The notes beneath the pieces are model-generated. The model had not been told where the DNA came from and ran no database searches. It worked only from the letters and a program-made list of their open reading frames with translations. The translations under genes were made by a program, and so were the position numbers. Shown here one piece after another: positions 53,802-62,815 of a stretch of 64,000 nt of DNA; positions within the stretch are counted from its first letter, which is position 1, and every line of letters starts with the position of its first letter. Source of the DNA: Flectobacillus rivi (GTDB taxonomy: Bacteria; Bacteroidota; Bacteroidia; Cytophagales; Spirosomataceae); the NCBI RefSeq assembly GCF_030056655.1, contig NZ_JASHIE010000022.1:50809-114808 (forward strand), given 5' to 3'.

Positions 53802-53836
53802 TTTAAGCTAAATCAGAAAGTCAACTTTTCCTTTTC

Positions 53837-54919
53837 ATGACCGAATTTCCACAATTTCATTTTTCTCAAAAACTTACCCAATGGTACGAAATCCATAAAA
53901 GAGATCTACCTTGGCGCAATACGACTAATCCTTATTATATATGGTTATCTGAAATAATTTTGCAACAAACCAGAGTAGTCCAAGGAATGCCCTATTACTA
54001 TAAATTCGTAGAGGCTTTTCCAACAGTGTTTGACTTGGCAGCTGCCGATGAGGCTGAAGTTTTGCGTTTGTGGCAAGGATTAGGGTACTATTCACGTGCT
54101 CGTAATTTGCACAAAACAGCCAAAATGGTGGTAGATGAATACAATGGTGTATTCCCAGAAACGTATCAAGAGTTGCTCAAACTCAAAGGTGTGGGTTCTT
54201 ATACCGCTGCTGCGATTGCTTCATTTTCTTATAATGAACCTGTAGCAGTGTTGGATGGCAATGTGTATCGTGTACTCTCAAGAGTGTTTGGCATAGAAAC
54301 AGATATTGCTTCTAACGAGGCAAAAAAAGTCTATTCTGAATATGCACAGGCACTTTTACCTACCAATAATGCCAATACACACAATCAGGCGATCATGGAG
54401 TTTGGCGCAATGCAATGTACGCCTGGCACTCCATCAGATTGTATGTTTTGTATTTTTGCCAATGAATGTGTCGCCCATGCGCAAGGACGCCAAGCTGTAT
54501 TACCTATTAAGAGTAAAAAGGTTAAGGTAAAAGAGCGCTTCTTTCATTATTTCTTAATAGAACAAAATGATAAGTTTGTGATGCGCAAACGTGTGGGACG
54601 TGACGTATGGGAAGGTATGTATGATTTTTATTTGTTGGAATCTTCCGAATCGCTTCAATTGGACGATTTGTTGGAACAAGACCCTTGGTTAAAAGAACTT
54701 GTATCCAATGCCTTGATTTTGAATGAATCAGGAAATTTTACGCATGTCTTAACACATCAAAAGATTCAAACAAAGTTTTGGCACATACGAGTAAATGCAG
54801 ACTTTTCTCTAAATTTGCCAGAAAATCATGCGTTTTATAACCTTTCTGAAGTAGATGATTTACCCAAATCTACTTTGGTAAATAATTATTTGACCCAAGA
54901 ATCAAAAATTTTAACATAG
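53837..54919 (+). CDS. mutY: A/G-specific adenine glycosylase
   Basis: 360 residues. It removes adenine mispaired with 8-oxoguanine. Catalytic Glu in EIILQQTRV; helix-hairpin-helix LLKLKGVGSYTAAAIASF; catalytic Asp in VAVLDGNVYRV. The 4Fe-4S cluster is CTPGTPSDCMFC then CIFANEC: C-x7-C-x2-C-x5-C, one residue longer in the first gap than the usual C-x6-C. The C-terminal NUDIX-like domain (FLIEQNDKFVMRKRVGRDVW) reads 8-oxoG. It is followed by ssb and gldE on the same strand, the typical Bacteroidota order. Confidence 0.96.
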   Translation: MTEFPQFHFSQKLTQWYEIHKRDLPWRNTTNPYYIWLSEIILQQTRVVQGMPYYYKFVEAFPTVFDLAAADEAEVLRLWQGLGYYSRARNLHKTAKMVVDEYNGVFPETYQELLKLKGVGSYTAAAIASFSYNEPVAVLDGNVYRVLSRVFGIETDIASNEAKKVYSEYAQALLPTNNANTHNQAIMEFGAMQCTPGTPSDCMFCIFANECVAHAQGRQAVLPIKSKKVKVKERFFHYFLIEQNDKFVMRKRVGRDVWEGMYDFYLLESSESLQLDDLLEQDPWLKELVSNALILNESGNFTHVLTHQKIQTKFWHIRVNADFSLNLPENHAFYNLSEVDDLPKSTLVNNYLTQESKILT

Positions 54920-54981
54920 TATTCATACGAATTGATAGTTGGAGATTGATAGGATTTTTATTAAATTCACTCATGTTTACT

Positions 54982-55010
54982 TTTGAATTCTCACACCATA
55001 TTTAATTTTA
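54982..55010 (+). promoter_or_regulatory. candidate promoter of ssb
   Basis: TTTG, 17 nt, TAATTTTA (one mismatch to TAnnTTTG); 43 nt before the ssb ATG. Confidence 0.33.
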
Positions 55011-55053
55011 TGCCTATCAATTTATTTACAACTATTTTAAAAAATTAACCCAA

Positions 55054-55521
55054 ATGGCTGGCGTAAACAAAGTTATCTTATTAGGCAATTTAGGCTCTGA
55101 CCCAGAGGTGAGAGTATTGCCTAGTGGCTCAAAAGTGGCAAATTTTAATATTGCTACTTCAGAAACCTACACAAATCGTGACGGACAACGTGTAGAACAA
55201 ACAGAATGGCATCGTATCGAATTGTGGGATGGATTGGCCAATATCGCAGAACAGTATTTGCGCAAAGGCAATTCTGTGTATGTAGAGGGTCGCATCCGTA
55301 CAGAAGAATATGTGGATAAAGATGGTATCACTCGTCGTGGTATTCGTATTCGTGGTACTTCCATGACTCTAGTGGGTGGTGGAAATCGCGATAACGCTGC
55401 TAGTGGCGATAGTTCAACACAAATGGCAGCCCCTGCGCCTGCTCGTCCTAATCCAGCACCAGTAACACCTCCACCGCCTGCATTTGATGCTGGTGGTGAT
55501 AGCGATGACTTGCCATTCTAA
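55054..55521 (+). CDS. ssb: single-stranded DNA-binding protein
   Basis: 155 residues. OB-fold in residues 1-110 (VNKVILLGNLGSDPEVRVLP, VANFNIATSETYTNRDGQ, YVEGRIRTEEYVDKDG), then a Gly/Pro/Ala-rich linker (PAPARPNPAPVTPPPPAF) and the acidic partner-binding tip DSDDLPF. It coats ssDNA and recruits repair proteins through the tip. It is followed by a strong 13-bp terminator-like hairpin before gldE. Confidence 0.97.
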   Translation: MAGVNKVILLGNLGSDPEVRVLPSGSKVANFNIATSETYTNRDGQRVEQTEWHRIELWDGLANIAEQYLRKGNSVYVEGRIRTEEYVDKDGITRRGIRIRGTSMTLVGGGNRDNAASGDSSTQMAAPAPARPNPAPVTPPPPAFDAGGDSDDLPF

Positions 55522-55538
55522 CGAAAGGCTTATCATTT

Positions 55539-55588
55539 GTTAGACTAGCCATAATAATAAGTTGTTTGGCTAGTCTAACTTTTGTTTA
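55539..55588 (+). terminator. terminator downstream of ssb
   Basis: GTTAGACTAGCCA and TGGCTAGTCTAAC pair perfectly over 13 bp with a 15-nt loop, then TTTTGTTT. It ends only 17 nt before the gldE start. Confidence 0.85.
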
Positions 55589-55605
55589 ACTAAACAAACC
55601 AAACC

Positions 55606-56976
55606 TTGGAAACTCGATTATCTGACGATTATCACCCGATTAGGGTGCTTTTGGCCCAAGTTGAAAGCACCTCATCTTACAGCGTATATGGTATTGATGC
55701 GCTTATCTTGATTGCCCTGTTGGGTATTTCTGCACTGCTGGCTGGCTCTGAAGTAGCCTTTTTCTCCCTATCTGCCGATGAACGTGTTGCCTGTCGCGAA
55801 AGCGATAGCGGAAGTGAACGTACTGTTGCCAAGTTGCTCGACAAACCCCAACAACTCCTAGCAACACTCCTGATAGCCATCAATCTTGTCAACATTACCT
55901 TTGTGACAATCTCAACTTATCTTACAGAACAAATTTTAGGGGAAGAAGAAAAAGAAGGATTAGTGGCCACCTTGATTTTGTTGGTAGGTGTAACTTTCAT
56001 GATTACCTTTTTTGGAGAATTAATACCAAAGGTTTGGGCACAACAAAATAATTTGAAGTTTGCCAAACTCACTGCGCCACTCATCGAAGTAGCTAGCATT
56101 ATCTTCAAGCCGTTGTCGTCTTTGCTTTTAGGTATTAGTAATATAATTGAGAAACGGGTAGAGCGAAAAGGATATACTATTACTGCCGACGAACTAAACC
56201 ATGCGCTTGAAATTACTACTGGACAAGGAACTTCGGCACAAGAAAAAGATATTCTAAAAGGTATCGTCAATTTTGGAAGCACTTCTGCCAAAAGTGCCAT
56301 GCGTCCTCGCCGTGATGTGACAGCTTTTGATATTGAATGGGATTTTCATGAATTGATGGATAAAATTAATAAGTCTGGATATTCTCGTGTGCCTGTTTTT
56401 AAGGAAACTATCGATAAAATAGAAGGAGTTCTTTATATCAAAGATTTGTTGCCACATATCGAAAAAGATGAGCACTTCAATTGGCAAGAGCTAATACATC
56501 AAGCTTTTTTTATTCCAGAAAGTAAAAAAATTGATGATTTGCTTTACGATTTTCAAGAAAAGCGAGTGCACATGGCTATCGTAGTAAATGAATACGGCGA
56601 AACCGAAGGGATTATTACGATGGAGGATATTATCGAAGAAATTGTAGGTGATATCAACGATGAATACGATGAAGAGGATTTAGGATATAAGCGATTAGAA
56701 GATGGTTCGTTTGAGTTTGAAGGCAAGGTTACACTAAATGATGTGTGTCGTGCGTTGGGAATAGATAACGACTATTTCGATAAAGTAAAAGGTGAAAGCG
56801 AATCTCTAGCTGGGTTGTTAATCGAATTGTTTGCTCGCTTACCGCATGCGGGTGAAGAAATAGATTACGATAAATTCAGATTTAGAATAGCCTCTGTTGA
56901 TACACGCCGTATCAAAAGAGTAAAAGTGACTATCAAAAACGAGGAAACCGACGAAACCAATCGAGAGCTTACCTAA
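55606..56976 (+). CDS. gldE: gliding motility-associated protein GldE (CNNM/CorC-like)
   Basis: 456 residues from a TTG at 55606; a stop codon lies 15 nt upstream in frame, so no ATG alternative exists nearby (a GTG at 55642 is possible). Order: CNNM/DUF21 membrane domain (about 25-200; LLAGSEVAFFSLSADERVAC), two CBS repeats (AMRPRRDVTAFDIE; HMAIVVNEYGETEGIITMED) and a CorC/HlyC domain (EGKVTLNDVCRALGIDNDYF). It is annotated GldE when linked to mutY-ssb in Bacteroidota and is needed for gliding, probably by supporting GldD or T9SS. Here gldD is not the next gene. Confidence 0.93.
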   Translation: METRLSDDYHPIRVLLAQVESTSSYSVYGIDALILIALLGISALLAGSEVAFFSLSADERVACRESDSGSERTVAKLLDKPQQLLATLLIAINLVNITFVTISTYLTEQILGEEEKEGLVATLILLVGVTFMITFFGELIPKVWAQQNNLKFAKLTAPLIEVASIIFKPLSSLLLGISNIIEKRVERKGYTITADELNHALEITTGQGTSAQEKDILKGIVNFGSTSAKSAMRPRRDVTAFDIEWDFHELMDKINKSGYSRVPVFKETIDKIEGVLYIKDLLPHIEKDEHFNWQELIHQAFFIPESKKIDDLLYDFQEKRVHMAIVVNEYGETEGIITMEDIIEEIVGDINDEYDEEDLGYKRLEDGSFEFEGKVTLNDVCRALGIDNDYFDKVKGESESLAGLLIELFARLPHAGEEIDYDKFRFRIASVDTRRIKRVKVTIKNEETDETNRELT

Positions 56977-56995
56977 CAAGTACCATTATTATTCG

Positions 56996-57916
56996 ATGAA
57001 ATATTACCCATTTTTAACTTTATTAACAGGACTTATTGCTTGTAACAACGATTGTCCAACTCCAATAATCGATGATTTTGAGAAAGGAGTAGGCAACTTA
57101 GTTGAGAATAAAAATCTGGATGAAGCTTCTGGATTAGCTGCAAGCTATACGAATCAGGGAATGATGTGGTCACACAATGATAGTGGCGATACTAATCGTA
57201 TTTTCTTGATGGATAGTTTGGGAAAAGGTACCAAGGAGTTTTATTTGGAGGGTGCTGTCAATAGGGATTGGGAAGATATGTCTATTTCGAAGTTTTCGGA
57301 TGGTAACTATATTTATGTTGGGGACATTGGTGATAATTTGGCAGTATATCCAAGTTGTACAATTTATCGAGTAAAAGAGCCTAATATTGCTAGCCAAGCT
57401 GTACAAGCAAGTAATAGTATTACTTTAAAAGATGTACAAAAAATCAACTATGTATATCCTGATGGTGCTCGTGATGCGGAGTGTATGTTCATCGATCATG
57501 ATACCAAAGATATTTACATTCTCTCAAAAAGAGACTTAAAACAGCGATTGTATAGACTGCCATATCCGCAATCTTATACCCAAACTATCACAGCGGAGTT
57601 TGTAGAAGAAGTTACTTTTTCTACTGCACTCAATACAATGTTTTATATCACCGCTGGAGATATTTCGCCTGATAATAAAGAAATTCTTATCAGAAATTAT
57701 GGACAGATATACCATTGGCGAAGAGCCGATGGCGAATCAATAGCACAAGCTTTGCTAAGACCAGCCAAATTACTTGATTATACTTATTCAGCAAGTGAAG
57801 AGGCTCAAGGTGAAGGAATAGCTTTTTCAAGAACTGGAATAGACTACTATACTATCGGAGAAGCCACAGATTATAAACTTCCTGTAAAGCTTTTTAGATA
57901 TGCTAGAAAAAAATAG
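56996..57916 (+). CDS. lipoprotein with beta-propeller-like repeats
   Basis: 306 residues. Lipobox LIAC gives lipidated Cys16 (MKYYPFLTLLTGLIACNNDC). The mature part repeats short WSHNDSG, NRDWEDMSI and YVGDIGDN-type strands with acidic turns. The DSGDTNRIFL, DGNYIYVGDIGDNLAVYPSC and YPDGARDAECMFIDHDT blocks suggest a YncE/SdiA-regulated-like propeller. Function unknown. It follows gldE by 19 nt, the position held by gldD in many relatives, but it is not GldD. A bidirectional terminator closes the transcript. Confidence 0.82.
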   Translation: MKYYPFLTLLTGLIACNNDCPTPIIDDFEKGVGNLVENKNLDEASGLAASYTNQGMMWSHNDSGDTNRIFLMDSLGKGTKEFYLEGAVNRDWEDMSISKFSDGNYIYVGDIGDNLAVYPSCTIYRVKEPNIASQAVQASNSITLKDVQKINYVYPDGARDAECMFIDHDTKDIYILSKRDLKQRLYRLPYPQSYTQTITAEFVEEVTFSTALNTMFYITAGDISPDNKEILIRNYGQIYHWRRADGESIAQALLRPAKLLDYTYSASEEAQGEGIAFSRTGIDYYTIGEATDYKLPVKLFRYARKK

Positions 57917-57940
57917 GCAAGCTTAGCTTGCCTATTTTTT
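57908..57940. terminator. bidirectional terminator between convergent genes
   Basis: AAAAAATAGGCAAGC, loop TTA, GCTTGCCTATTTTTT; perfect 15-bp stem with A and T tracts; overlaps the last codons of the lipoprotein gene. Confidence 0.92.
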
Positions 57941-57943
57941 TGT

Positions 57944-58465
57944 TTAAAACGAAATTTTATCTCCCTGCTTAATGCCGTTTCGCTGGCAAAACCCTGCATT
58001 TACCTCCAACACATACTGAGCTGGCTTGTAAGAAGGAATTGCTTCTTCTGAGAAAGGTGGGCGGTTGGGTTGTATTGTGATGATTTCCTTATTAGAATTG
58101 ATAAACAAAAGATCTAAAGGAATGTAGGTATTTTTCATCCAAAAGCTTCTTTCTTGACTATCTGGAAAAACAAATAACATTCCGCAAGTATCTGGCATGC
58201 TTTTACGATACATTAATCCTTGGGTAGTTTCGGCATCATTATCGGCAATTTCAATACTAATTTTTTTCTGAATTTTCGGAAATGTTAACTCTCCTTCCTT
58301 TTTGAAAGCAGGTTCGTTTGAAACAACCGCAGATGGAGCAGGCGTTGAAATTGAACTTACAGAACCAGCTTCGCTATCGCTCGAACTAAAAATAGCGATA
58401 AGCTTTGGAACCATACTTCCAAACAATAACAAACCCACAAATAATAGAACTACAACTTTTTTCAT
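57944..58465 (-). CDS. DUF192 domain protein
   Basis: 173 residues from the ATG at 58465 (MKKVVVLLFVGLLLFGSMVP); an in-frame ATG at 58501 adds 12 residues. An N-terminal membrane helix is followed by a Ser/Ala-rich linker. The DUF192 fold covers about 75-173: QGLMYRKSMPDTCGMLFVFP, RSFWMKNTYIPLDLLFIN and YVLEVNAGFCQRNGIKQGD. DUF192 proteins are small exported proteins of unknown function. It starts 47 nt after the uvrD stop and may share its transcript. Confidence 0.92.
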   Translation of the reverse strand: MKKVVVLLFVGLLLFGSMVPKLIAIFSSSDSEAGSVSSISTPAPSAVVSNEPAFKKEGELTFPKIQKKISIEIADNDAETTQGLMYRKSMPDTCGMLFVFPDSQERSFWMKNTYIPLDLLFINSNKEIITIQPNRPPFSEEAIPSYKPAQYVLEVNAGFCQRNGIKQGDKISF

Positions 58466-58511
58466 TTTCAATAGTATATTTAATGTATGAAGAAATTTCA
58501 ATAAAGGTATT

Positions 58512-60842
58512 TTATGATAAAATTCTCAATTTTGCGAAACTGAGTAAAAGCGTTTTTTCACCAACTCCTCCTTCAAACTCAATAGTTGCTTTACGGTCGT
58601 TTCCGTTCACATCCATTTTTTTGACCTTACCATAACCAAATTTCAAATGCTCCACACGGTCACCTTCTTGCAAGTTTTTGGTATCACTAGGGGCAAAGTC
58701 TGGTGACGGCACATACGTTGCTGGTGCCGAGTTTACTACAGGCTTTTTCTGAATTAAATTAGAGGTCGTTGTGGATATGCCAGTTTTGTTGCTGAGAGGC
58801 AAATTGTTAGATACAACACCAGACTGACTATCGGTTCTTCTGACAAATCCCTGTGGAATGCGTTGGGTTTCTTCGACTGCACGACGGATATTTCTAGCAA
58901 ACTGTAAATATTTCGGGTCTATTTCATCCAAAAATCTACTTGGCTCGCAAGGTTTCAATCGCCCGTACTGGTATCTACTTTCAGCATAAGACATAACGAG
59001 TTTTTTCTCAGCACGTGTAATAGCTACATAAAACAAACGACGTTCTTCTTCCAAATCCGCACGACTTTGAAGCATCATTTGACTAGGGAAAAGGTCTTCT
59101 TCCATCCCTGCCACATACACATGATTAAACTCCAAACCTTTGGCACCGTGAATTGTCATCATCGTTACTCGATCATTATCTCCGTCAGGGTCATCTTCAT
59201 CAGCAGTGGTCAATAAAGATACTGTCTGTAGGAAACTTGCCAGAGAGTGGTCTTCAGTATCTGGGTTATCCACAAATTGTTTGATAGAGTTCAATAATTC
59301 TTGAACGTTTTCATAACGAGAAAGCCCCTCAACGGTTTTATCCTCATGAAGTTCCTTTAACAAACCAGAAGCTTTAGCCACATGACTCGCGATTTCGTAA
59401 GCATCTTTGTTGGGTACTTGAGTCATGAGAATAAACGATTTTATCAAATCGGCAAATCCTTCAATAGTCTCAGCAAAGCGCCCAGCTTGATATTGACGAA
59501 TATTACTCACGATTTCCCAAACAGATTTCTCTTGCTCTGCCGCCGTAATTTCGATTCTCGCAATGGTAGTATCACCAATACCTCTTTTGGGTAAATTAAT
59601 AATACGTTTAAATGCCTCGATGTCTTTCTGGTTGATCACAAAACGTAAATAAGAAAGAAGGTCTTTGATTTCACGTCTTTGATAAAAAGATAAACCGCCA
59701 ACAATACGATACTTAATATTTAGCCTACGAAGAGCTTCTTCAAAGGCACGTGATTGGGCATTGGTACGATATAAAATCGCAAAATCAGTGTTGCGTAAAC
59801 CCAACGCCATTTTGGCTTCGAAAATATTCGTCGCAATCAAACGTCCTTCTTCATTGTCTGATGCTGCCTTGATTAGTTCGATAGGGGAGCCTTCTTCGTT
59901 TTCTGTAAAAACATTCTTCTTTAACTGATTTTTATTTTTAGCAATAACGGAGTTGGCTGCTTGTACGATGCTATTAGTTGAGCGATAATTTTGCTCCAAC
60001 TTAATAGTTACAAGATTCGGATAGTCTTTTTCTAAATTAAGAATATTGTCAATATTAGCTCCACGGAAAGCATAAATAGACTGCGCATCGTCGCCCACGA
60101 CTGCCAGATTGTTGTGCATGGCAGCGAGTTTCTTAATAATCAAATATTGTGAAACGTTGGTATCCTGAAACTCATCGACCATGATGTACTGAAACTTGCG
60201 CTGATATTTATCCAATACCACAGGATGGTCTCTAAACAATACATTGGTATTGAAAAGTAGGTCATCAAAGTCCATGGCGTTTGCTTGAAAGCAGCGTAGA
60301 GTATACAATTTATATAGTCTTCCTATTTCGGGAAGCTTAGCCGCTGCGTCATCTGCTTGAATAATCGGATTGTTGAGGTATTCATCTGGTCCAATCAATC
60401 GGTTTTTAGCCCCCGAGATTCTGTTGAATACTAGGTTGGGTTTATACACCTTATCGTCAAGACCTCTTTCTTTGATGATACTTTTTAATAAAGATTTAGA
60501 ATCGTCGGTGTCATAAATCGAAAAGTCGGAAGTATAGCCCAAGTGTTTGCCCTCAAAACGTAATATTTTCGCAAATACCGAGTGAAAAGTACCCATCCAG
60601 ATATTTTTGGCATTATTTCCTACAGCTTTTTCAACCCTTGCTCGCATTTCGCCTGCAGCTTTATTGGTAAAGGTCAATAAAAGAATCTGAAAAGGATCTA
60701 CTCCCTTGTCCAAAAGATATGCCGTTCTGTAGGTAAGAACTCTTGTTTTGCCAGAACCCGCTCCTGCAATAATCATGAGGGGACCTGTGATATGTTGTAC
60801 TGCCGCTTGCTGCGGTTCGTTAAGACCTGCTAAATAATTCAT
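58512..60842 (-). CDS. UvrD/PcrA-type DNA helicase
   Basis: 776 residues. Superfamily 1A 3'-5' helicase. Motif I GAGSGKTR at 27-34, motif II in IMVDEFQDTN, motif III VVGDDAQSIYAFRGA, motif IV LEQNYRSTNSI, motif V TIHGAKGLEFNHVYVAGMEE and motif VI YVAITRAEKKL. The C-terminal tail has the PcrA/UvrD region and a Tudor-like end (GDRVEHLKFGYGKVKKMDV). It acts in excision and mismatch repair and clears RNA polymerase. Upstream is an acyl-CoA carboxylase gene on the same strand, separated by a hairpin. Confidence 0.95.
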   Translation of the reverse strand: MNYLAGLNEPQQAAVQHITGPLMIIAGAGSGKTRVLTYRTAYLLDKGVDPFQILLLTFTNKAAGEMRARVEKAVGNNAKNIWMGTFHSVFAKILRFEGKHLGYTSDFSIYDTDDSKSLLKSIIKERGLDDKVYKPNLVFNRISGAKNRLIGPDEYLNNPIIQADDAAAKLPEIGRLYKLYTLRCFQANAMDFDDLLFNTNVLFRDHPVVLDKYQRKFQYIMVDEFQDTNVSQYLIIKKLAAMHNNLAVVGDDAQSIYAFRGANIDNILNLEKDYPNLVTIKLEQNYRSTNSIVQAANSVIAKNKNQLKKNVFTENEEGSPIELIKAASDNEEGRLIATNIFEAKMALGLRNTDFAILYRTNAQSRAFEEALRRLNIKYRIVGGLSFYQRREIKDLLSYLRFVINQKDIEAFKRIINLPKRGIGDTTIARIEITAAEQEKSVWEIVSNIRQYQAGRFAETIEGFADLIKSFILMTQVPNKDAYEIASHVAKASGLLKELHEDKTVEGLSRYENVQELLNSIKQFVDNPDTEDHSLASFLQTVSLLTTADEDDPDGDNDRVTMMTIHGAKGLEFNHVYVAGMEEDLFPSQMMLQSRADLEEERRLFYVAITRAEKKLVMSYAESRYQYGRLKPCEPSRFLDEIDPKYLQFARNIRRAVEETQRIPQGFVRRTDSQSGVVSNNLPLSNKTGISTTTSNLIQKKPVVNSAPATYVPSPDFAPSDTKNLQEGDRVEHLKFGYGKVKKMDVNGNDRKATIEFEGGVGEKTLLLSFAKLRILS

Positions 60843-60871
60843 ATTTCAAAAACTCAATACTATTACAAGAC

Positions 60872-60911
60872 ACAAGCCACCAATCTTTAAGTACAAAGAT
60901 TGATGGCTTGT
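60872..60911 (-). terminator. hairpin downstream of the acyl-CoA carboxylase gene
   Basis: ACAAGCCACCAATCTTT and AAAGATTGATGGCTTGT pair over 17 bp with one wobble, 6-nt loop. It follows the carboxylase stop (60979) on the minus strand. Weak T-tract. Confidence 0.6.
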
Positions 60912-60978
60912 AAGTCAAACCATTCTCCAAAATTACGAAGAAAAACTATGGTAATCAGCTTATATCAAATATCCTTTA

Positions 60979-62598
60979 CTAAGTTTGAATAACACCTACT
61001 TTAAATTCTTTTTCAATAGGAGCATGATTGGCCGCTGCAATACCTTCAGAAATTACACGTCGTGTCTGTAGTGGGTCTATAATTTCGTCAACCCATAATC
61101 TTGCAGCTGCATAATAAGGTGTTGTTTGCGTGTTATATCTCTCGATAATTTCTTTGAGTAATATCTCTTCTTCTTCCTTCGAAACTTCTTTGCCCTGCGA
61201 CTGCATCGATGCAATTTGCGTTTGTAATAAGGTTTTGGCAGCTTGTTCCCCACCCATTACAGCGATTTTAGCACTTGGCCAGGCATAAATAAAACGTGGG
61301 TCATACGCCTTTCCACACATCGCATAATTACCCGCTCCGTAAGAATTGCCTATGACAATCGTAATTTTAGGAACAACCGAATTAGCTACAGCATTGACCA
61401 TTTTAGCACCATCCTTAATAATACCCGAATGCTCCGAGCGACTTCCAACCATAAATCCCGTAACATCTTGTAAGAATACCAACGGAATTTTCTTCTGATT
61501 ACAATTCATAATGAATCGAGCAGCTTTGTCGGCTCCATCATTATATATAACACCTCCAATCTGAACCTCGCCTTTACCACTTTTAGTAATCAAGCGCTGA
61601 TTGGCTACAATGCCCACAGCCCAGCCATCAATACGAGCATATCCACAAAGAATAGTTTTTCCATAATCTTTTTTAAACTCATCAAACTCCGAATTATCAA
61701 CCAATCGCTCGATAATATCTATCATATTATAAGGCTTAGTTCTAAGTTCGGGTAAAATGTCATAAATCTCTTTCTGATTTTTGGTTGGCAAACTAGGGGT
61801 TGCTCTATTAAAACCAGCTTTGGTATCCTCGCCAAGTTTTCCAATAATTCTTTTTACCTGATCCAAGCACTCTTGTTCGGTTGAAAATTTATAATCAGCA
61901 TTTCCAGAAAGTTCGGTATGTGTCACAGCACCGCCCAATGTTTCAGCGTCAATGTTTTCTCCAATAGCAGCCTTTACTAAATAGGGTCCTGCTAAAAAAA
62001 TCGAACTTTGCCCTTCGACCATCAAGGTTTCGTCTGACATAATAGGAAGGTAGGCTCCACCAGCAACACAACTTCCCAAAACAGCCGATATTTGAGTAAT
62101 GCCCATCGCACTCATAATAGAGTTGTTGTAAAATACTCGACCGAAATGTTCTTTGTCAGGAAAAATTTCGTCTTGCATAGGTAGAAAAACTCCTGCACTG
62201 TCTACCAAATAAATAATAGGGAGCCTATTTTGTAAAGCTATTTCCTGCAAACGGAGATTCTTTTTGCCAGTAATAGGAAAATATGCTCCAGCTTTAACGG
62301 TTTGGTCGTTGGCAACAATCATACATTGTTTTCCTGACACATACCCAATGCCCCCAACAGTACCTCCCGCAGGACAGCCGCCATATTCTTGGTACATTCC
62401 AAAACCTACAAAAGCACCCAATTCTAAAAATTCTGTATCAGGGTCGATTAAGTAGGCAATGCGTTCTCGTGCTGTGAGCTTTCCGCGGTCGTGTTGTTTG
62501 GCAATATTTTTGAGACCACCTCCTAGTTTTATTTTCTCTAGGTGATTTGTCATTTGCTCCACCAATTGCTGGTTAGAGGATTGATTCATAGTTGACAT
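60979..62598 (-). CDS. acyl-CoA carboxylase, carboxyltransferase (beta) subunit
   Basis: 539 residues. The crotonase-fold carboxyltransferase has both halves: N-terminal RGKLTARERIAYLIDPDTEF, AGGTVGGIGYVSGKQCMIVAN; C-terminal LVFLQDVTGFMVG, GNSYGAGNYAMCGKAYDPRF and EEEEILLKEIIERYNTQTTPY. It transfers carboxyl from biotin to an acyl-CoA (methylcrotonyl- or propionyl-CoA); the GGxYxxxS-like acyl pocket does not fix the substrate. The biotin/BC alpha subunit is not in this window, so the partner gene lies elsewhere. Starts at 62598 in a gap shared with the divergent response regulator. Confidence 0.94.
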   Translation of the reverse strand: MSTMNQSSNQQLVEQMTNHLEKIKLGGGLKNIAKQHDRGKLTARERIAYLIDPDTEFLELGAFVGFGMYQEYGGCPAGGTVGGIGYVSGKQCMIVANDQTVKAGAYFPITGKKNLRLQEIALQNRLPIIYLVDSAGVFLPMQDEIFPDKEHFGRVFYNNSIMSAMGITQISAVLGSCVAGGAYLPIMSDETLMVEGQSSIFLAGPYLVKAAIGENIDAETLGGAVTHTELSGNADYKFSTEQECLDQVKRIIGKLGEDTKAGFNRATPSLPTKNQKEIYDILPELRTKPYNMIDIIERLVDNSEFDEFKKDYGKTILCGYARIDGWAVGIVANQRLITKSGKGEVQIGGVIYNDGADKAARFIMNCNQKKIPLVFLQDVTGFMVGSRSEHSGIIKDGAKMVNAVANSVVPKITIVIGNSYGAGNYAMCGKAYDPRFIYAWPSAKIAVMGGEQAAKTLLQTQIASMQSQGKEVSKEEEEILLKEIIERYNTQTTPYYAAARLWVDEIIDPLQTRRVISEGIAAANHAPIEKEFKVGVIQT

Positions 62599-62631
62599 GA
62601 GTTTTAGATAATAAATTGTTGATGAATGTGT

Positions 62632-62685
62632 TTATATAGAATAGCACAACCTTGGTATTCTATATAACTTTACTAAGTTATATAA
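62632..62685. promoter_or_regulatory. two overlapping alternative hairpins in the carboxylase / response-regulator gap
   Basis: Segment A TTATATAGAATA (62632-62643) pairs with TATTCTATATAA (62656-62667). The same TATATAACTT (62661-62670) also pairs with AAGTTATATA (62675-62684). The two stems are mutually exclusive, each perfect (12 and 10 bp). Confidence 0.55.
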
Positions 62686-62815
62686 ATTATGCAAATATTA
62701 ATAAATTGGATAATTTGACCAAATAGGCTACATTAGCAAATACTTAAATTTTCTAAATAGGGAATATTCCTAATAAATTGTCTTATCATAAACTAACTAT
62801 ATACATATTTATATA

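Larger units (their letters stand above)
53265..53836. other. large AT-rich divergent region, HU / mutY
   Basis: 572 bp with no reading frame I trust. It contains a minus-strand -7 box (TACCTTTG, 53429-53436) for HU and a complete plus-strand promoter for mutY near its right end. Confidence 0.5.
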
